Part shown: in pieces, positions 22,582 to 25,590 of the stretch
Layout of the letters: the number at the start of each line of letters is the position of its first letter
Numbering within the stretch: position 1 is the first letter of the stretch
NCBI GenBank assembly: GCA_029570245.1
Contig: JAKQSH010000483.1
Span: 1 to 25,590 of the forward strand
Length of the DNA: 25,590 nt
Source of the DNA: Deltaproteobacteria bacterium
Lineage (GTDB): Bacteria; Myxococcota_A; SURF-8
Direction of reading: 5' to 3'
Notes under the pieces: model-generated
Database searches by the model: none
Told to the model about the DNA's origin: nothing
The model's input: the letters and a program-made list of their open reading frames with translations, nothing else
Made by a program: the position numbers and the translations under genes

Positions 22582-25434
22582 ATGGAGCGAAACAGATTCG
22601 AACAGCTTCTGGACTATCTGTTCAGAATTCGAAAGGGAGAGTTCGAGAAAACTTTCCTGATGTTCCTCTATTCCTTCAACGCCGTGGCGGTTTTCATAAT
22701 CGGGCGAATTATGAAGGATACGCTTTTCCTCAATAAATCCGATCTTTCGCTGCTGCCTTACATGTATGTCGCTGTCGGAACCGCCGTCGGCGTGGTAATG
22801 TATATTTATTCGCGCGTGGCCGGGCGTACTCCGCTGAGAATCAGTGTAAATGTCGCGCTGAGTGCTTTCCTTCTGCTCCTTCAGGTTTTCAGGCTTCTGC
22901 TTGAATTGAAAGACAATTTCTGGACTGTTCCGGCTCTGTACGTTTTTGTCGAAATAATGGGAATCGTGCTGGTTATCCAGTTCTGGACTTTCGCCAACGA
23001 AATTTTCAACTCGCGCGAGGCCAAGCGACTCTTCGGGCTTATCGGCGCCGGCGCGGTTACGGCCAACCTGTATTCGTTTCCGGTGCGCGATGTGGCTCAG
23101 GTCATAGGCATAAAGAATCTGTCCTTCGTCTGTTCGCTGTCGCTGCTGCTGTGTATCGTCATTTTCAATTATCTGGCGAAGAAACACCTTGGGCGCAGCG
23201 GCGGAACCCGGCAGAATGTGCCTCTGCGCGAAGAGGCCGAAGAAAGAATCCCGCAGGCCCGTCAGCGGGTTTACAGAATGCTGCGTCACAGCATGGTTGC
23301 CATGACGGCCATAACCATTCTGGCGGTCACTTTCGTCGATTACCAGTTCAAAGTAATAGCCAAACATTCTTTCGAAGGCCCGGAACTCGGCCAGTTTTTC
23401 TTCAATCTCTATGCATACGGCGGGTTGCTGGCCTGCGCTGTGCAGCTTTTCGCCACCAGCCGCATGCTGGATCGCTTCGGAATTCTGCCGGCGCTGCTGA
23501 TTCTGCCGGTTCTGCTTATGAGCGGCTCGGCTGTTTCTCTGGCCTGGCTGGGAATTGTCGGCGTCACCATCACAAAAGGCAGTGAACTTGTGGTTCGCTA
23601 TACCGTTTATGAAGCCACCACCAACCTGCTTTATCAGCCGCTTCCCGCTGTAGAGCGGCGCAGGCTGAAAGCCGTTTCCGACGGTCTGGCCCGACCTGCC
23701 GCTCAGGCCGCTGCCGGTCTGTTGTTTATTGTGCTGAACGCTGCGTTTGCCGTCAATCGCCCTGAACGCATCGGACTTCTGGCCTGGTTCGTCATGTTCA
23801 TGGGCGTTCTGTGGATGCTTGTCATGGTCGCCGCCCGGCGCAGGTATGTGGATGCTTTGCTGATCGGCGGCGATCGTCAGGCGCGGGCCGGACGCGAAAA
23901 CGCCGAAGACGAAGACCTGTCGGCTTCGCTGCCAAAAGCCGCCATTCGCCGCGCCCTTGAATCCGGTGACGAACTGCAGATACGCAACGCCATCGAAATT
24001 CTGCCTTCCGGGCGTATTCACGAGTGGGAAGAAAATCTTATCGCACTGCTGGACAGCCCTTTCTCATCGGTTCGCATCGAGAGCATGCGGATACTGGCGG
24101 CAGGTGGAAACCGTAAATTCTCAAGGCTCATTCTGAACCGTTTCGATGACCCCGACGATGAAGTTGCGGCGCAGGCCATTCGCTTTTTCTGTTCGCTCGA
24201 ACGCGAACGCGCAGTGACTCTTATTGCGGGACGCATGCAGAGTCCGGTGGCGCAGGTCAAGGCTGCCGCCATTGCCGGACTTATCCGTTACGGCGGTCTG
24301 GAAGGCATGATGAGTTCGGTAGGCGAGCTTAAAAGCATGCTGGAAGCTTCTGACCCGCAGGAGCGTGAAACCGGCGCCCGCGTGCTTGGGTACATCAGAA
24401 TTGAAAGTTTTTATCAACCGCTGCTGAAGCTTATAAACGATCCTGAAATCCGTGTGCAGCGCGCCGCCATCGAAGCCGCCGGAGAACTGAAGGCTGAAGA
24501 ACTCATACCGAGTCTTATCTACAAGCTGCTTTCCCCCGAAACACGCATGCCTGCGGCATCCGCGCTGGCCTCGTTCGGACAAGCCGCCATCCGTTCGCTG
24601 CGTGAAGTGTTGGACCTGCATCACATCGACATGAAGCTGGGACGGGAGATCGCAGGCGTGCTTGGCATGCTGGGCGGAGACGAAGCCGTCGAAATGCTGT
24701 CGGAACTGGCATCTTCCAGAGATGAGCACATGCGCAGCGCCGCCGCACGTTCGCTGCAACGGATTTTCGCCAGAGGCGGTGCAGAAAAGGGTATTGACGC
24801 CGGACTGGTGCGCGATCTGCTGCATACCGATCTGGAACAGTATTATCAGCTTCTGCTGGATTTGCAGACCGTAAGGCGCGAGCTGGCAAGTCCGCTGCTG
24901 GAATCGGCTCTGGCCGACCGTCTGGACAATTCTGTGTCACGTATTTTCATGCTGCTGTCGCTGATTTATCCTGCGCGCCAGATCGAAGTCATTCAGTACA
25001 ACATACAATCCGAAAATGCCGCCTTGCGGGCCAACGCAGTAGAAGTTATCGACAATATTCTTGAAGCCGAGACACGACGCTATCTCATGCCTGTTTTCGA
25101 CAACATCAGCGAAAACGACAAACTGGCGCGCGGCACTGAATTTTTTCAGTTGCAGAAGCACGATGCGGTTGAGTTGCTGGAGCAATATCTTAAGGATTCT
25201 TCAGACTGGCTGAAGGTCTGCGCCGTATACACCATAGGTTTGCGCGGTATAAACGCACTTAAGAACGAATTGCCCCAACTGCTTGAAAGCGGCGATCCGG
25301 TAGTGCGTGAAACCATCCTTTATACTTTGGCGCGTCTTGACGACGGCGACAGCCTGAGCGCAGCGGCACGCAAGCTTGAAAACGACCGTGACGCCACCGT
25401 CCGCAGTTATCTGCATTCTCTCGTCATCGCCTGA
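22582..25434 (+). CDS. MFS nucleotide-transporter-like protein (NTT/Npt family) fused to HEAT repeats
   Basis: A 950-residue two-part protein. The N-terminal about 420 residues carry many membrane helices (for example AVFIIGRIMKDTLFL, LPYMYVAVGTAVGVVMYIYS, ALYVFVEIMGIVLVIQFW) and the motif FNSREAKRLFGLIGAGAVTA typical of ATP/ADP translocase-related carriers. From about 440 to the end come tandem HEAT repeats of about 30-40 residues (VRIESMRILAAGG, VQRAAIEAAGELK, MRSAAARSLQRI, VRETILYTLARL). Relatives with HEAT tails occur in free-living bacteria; classic members exchange ATP for ADP in intracellular parasites. The substrate here is not known. The HEAT part probably lies in the cytoplasm and may bind a partner. 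No signal peptide is expected. Confidence 0.85.
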   Translation: MERNRFEQLLDYLFRIRKGEFEKTFLMFLYSFNAVAVFIIGRIMKDTLFLNKSDLSLLPYMYVAVGTAVGVVMYIYSRVAGRTPLRISVNVALSAFLLLLQVFRLLLELKDNFWTVPALYVFVEIMGIVLVIQFWTFANEIFNSREAKRLFGLIGAGAVTANLYSFPVRDVAQVIGIKNLSFVCSLSLLLCIVIFNYLAKKHLGRSGGTRQNVPLREEAEERIPQARQRVYRMLRHSMVAMTAITILAVTFVDYQFKVIAKHSFEGPELGQFFFNLYAYGGLLACAVQLFATSRMLDRFGILPALLILPVLLMSGSAVSLAWLGIVGVTITKGSELVVRYTVYEATTNLLYQPLPAVERRRLKAVSDGLARPAAQAAAGLLFIVLNAAFAVNRPERIGLLAWFVMFMGVLWMLVMVAARRRYVDALLIGGDRQARAGRENAEDEDLSASLPKAAIRRALESGDELQIRNAIEILPSGRIHEWEENLIALLDSPFSSVRIESMRILAAGGNRKFSRLILNRFDDPDDEVAAQAIRFFCSLERERAVTLIAGRMQSPVAQVKAAAIAGLIRYGGLEGMMSSVGELKSMLEASDPQERETGARVLGYIRIESFYQPLLKLINDPEIRVQRAAIEAAGELKAEELIPSLIYKLLSPETRMPAASALASFGQAAIRSLREVLDLHHIDMKLGREIAGVLGMLGGDEAVEMLSELASSRDEHMRSAAARSLQRIFARGGAEKGIDAGLVRDLLHTDLEQYYQLLLDLQTVRRELASPLLESALADRLDNSVSRIFMLLSLIYPARQIEVIQYNIQSENAALRANAVEVIDNILEAETRRYLMPVFDNISENDKLARGTEFFQLQKHDAVELLEQYLKDSSDWLKVCAVYTIGLRGINALKNELPQLLESGDPVVRETILYTLARLDDGDSLSAAARKLENDRDATVRSYLHSLVIA

Positions 25435-25454
25435 GTCCGGTCGGTTTTACACTT

Positions 25455-25492
25455 CCGGCTTTCATGCGTTCAATGCCGCTGCTGGTTTTTTT
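25455..25492 (+). terminator. Weak candidate terminator after the transporter gene
   Basis: CCGGC (25455-25459) can pair with GCTGG (25481-25485, one G-T pair) and seven T residues follow. The loop is long (21 nt), so the call is uncertain. Confidence 0.25.
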
Positions 25493-25516
25493 ATTGAAAG
25501 AAATGCGATTAGACAC

Positions 25517-25545
25517 TTGACATGATTGTCCTGTTGGGGTAGAAA
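25517..25545 (+). promoter_or_regulatory. Promoter of the tRNA gene
   Basis: A perfect TTGACA (25517-25522), a 17-bp spacer and TAGAAA (25540-25545). The start would fall about 6 nt before the mature tRNA 5' end. Confidence 0.7.
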
Positions 25546-25557
25546 CATTTGACTGTT

Positions 25558-25590
25558 TGCGGGGTGGAGCAGTTGGTAGCTCGTCGGGCT
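25558..25590 (+). tRNA. tRNA-Met, probably initiator (5' half; cut by window end)
   Basis: Acceptor strand TGCGGGG (25558-25564), TG, D-stem GAGC (25567-25570) pairing with GCTC (25579-25582) around AGTTGGTA, then G and the anticodon stem TCGGG (25584-25588) and CT. This matches bacterial tRNA-fMet, whose next bases would be CATAACCCGA. The anticodon itself is outside the window, so the identity is inferred from the D-arm and anticodon-stem sequence. Confidence 0.85.

Noticed and set aside
22480..24021. Long minus-strand ORF (513 codons) opposite the transporter-HEAT gene
   Set aside because: It is the antisense of a gene with clear membrane helices and HEAT repeats. Its product is rich in Gln, His, Arg and Asn with no domain, and no ribosome-binding site is evident.

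Overview
The window looks like chromosomal DNA of a Gram-negative, delta-proteobacterium-like organism. Myxococcota or a related lineage is my best guess, from protein style only and not from any marker gene. The signs are many lipoproteins with canonical lipoboxes, long Gly-Glu and Asp-rich linkers, Cys-rich CGDDGCGG repeats, C-terminal tails of the MYXO-CTERM kind (Cys, one membrane helix, Arg), gingipain-family (C25) peptidases and a HEAT-fused nucleotide-transporter-like protein. Most genes are GC-rich. A small stretch at about 21.5-22.5 kb and the spacer at 4.1-4.5 kb are clearly more AT-rich.

Layout. 1-1085 (+) is the end of a hybrid sensor kinase. 1196-3979 (-) is an exported (alpha/alpha)6-type glycoside hydrolase; a 26-residue hydrophobic micro-ORF (4035-4115) lies between it and its promoter. 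4542-5030 (+) is a Cys-rich lipoprotein with a Gly-Glu linker. 5206-6671 (+) holds a MaoC hydratase and an AmrS-type radical SAM enzyme. 10825-6854 (-) is a probable operon of two lipoproteins and a large FAD/Fe-S dehydrogenase. 10982-11530 (+) is a GmhB-like HAD phosphatase. 15385-11576 (-) is a 1269-residue secreted C25 peptidase. 15630-16349 (+) is a short-chain dehydrogenase. 16482-18152 (+) is a second C25 peptidase, this one a lipoprotein. 18258-19193 (+) is a FabK/nitronate monooxygenase family protein. 19271-21491 (+) is a compact cluster: a coiled-coil PhaE/phasin-like protein, an orphan ParA ATPase, a lipoprotein and YqeY. 21794-21486 and 22332-21832 (-) are two unrecognised genes. 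22582-25434 (+) is the transporter-HEAT fusion, and the window ends inside a tRNA, probably tRNA-Met.

How it fits together. Much of the content concerns the cell envelope: two cysteine peptidases, a secreted hydrolase, five lipoproteins and two C-terminally anchored proteins. The most interesting candidate system is the translationally coupled pair of a PhaE/phasin-like coiled-coil protein and a ParA ATPase without ParB, which resembles a cargo- or granule-positioning module. Promoters read by eye share one strict layout (TTG-type -35, exactly 17 bp, TA...T -10), and several hairpin terminators are clear. All functions come from motif recognition; no database search was made.
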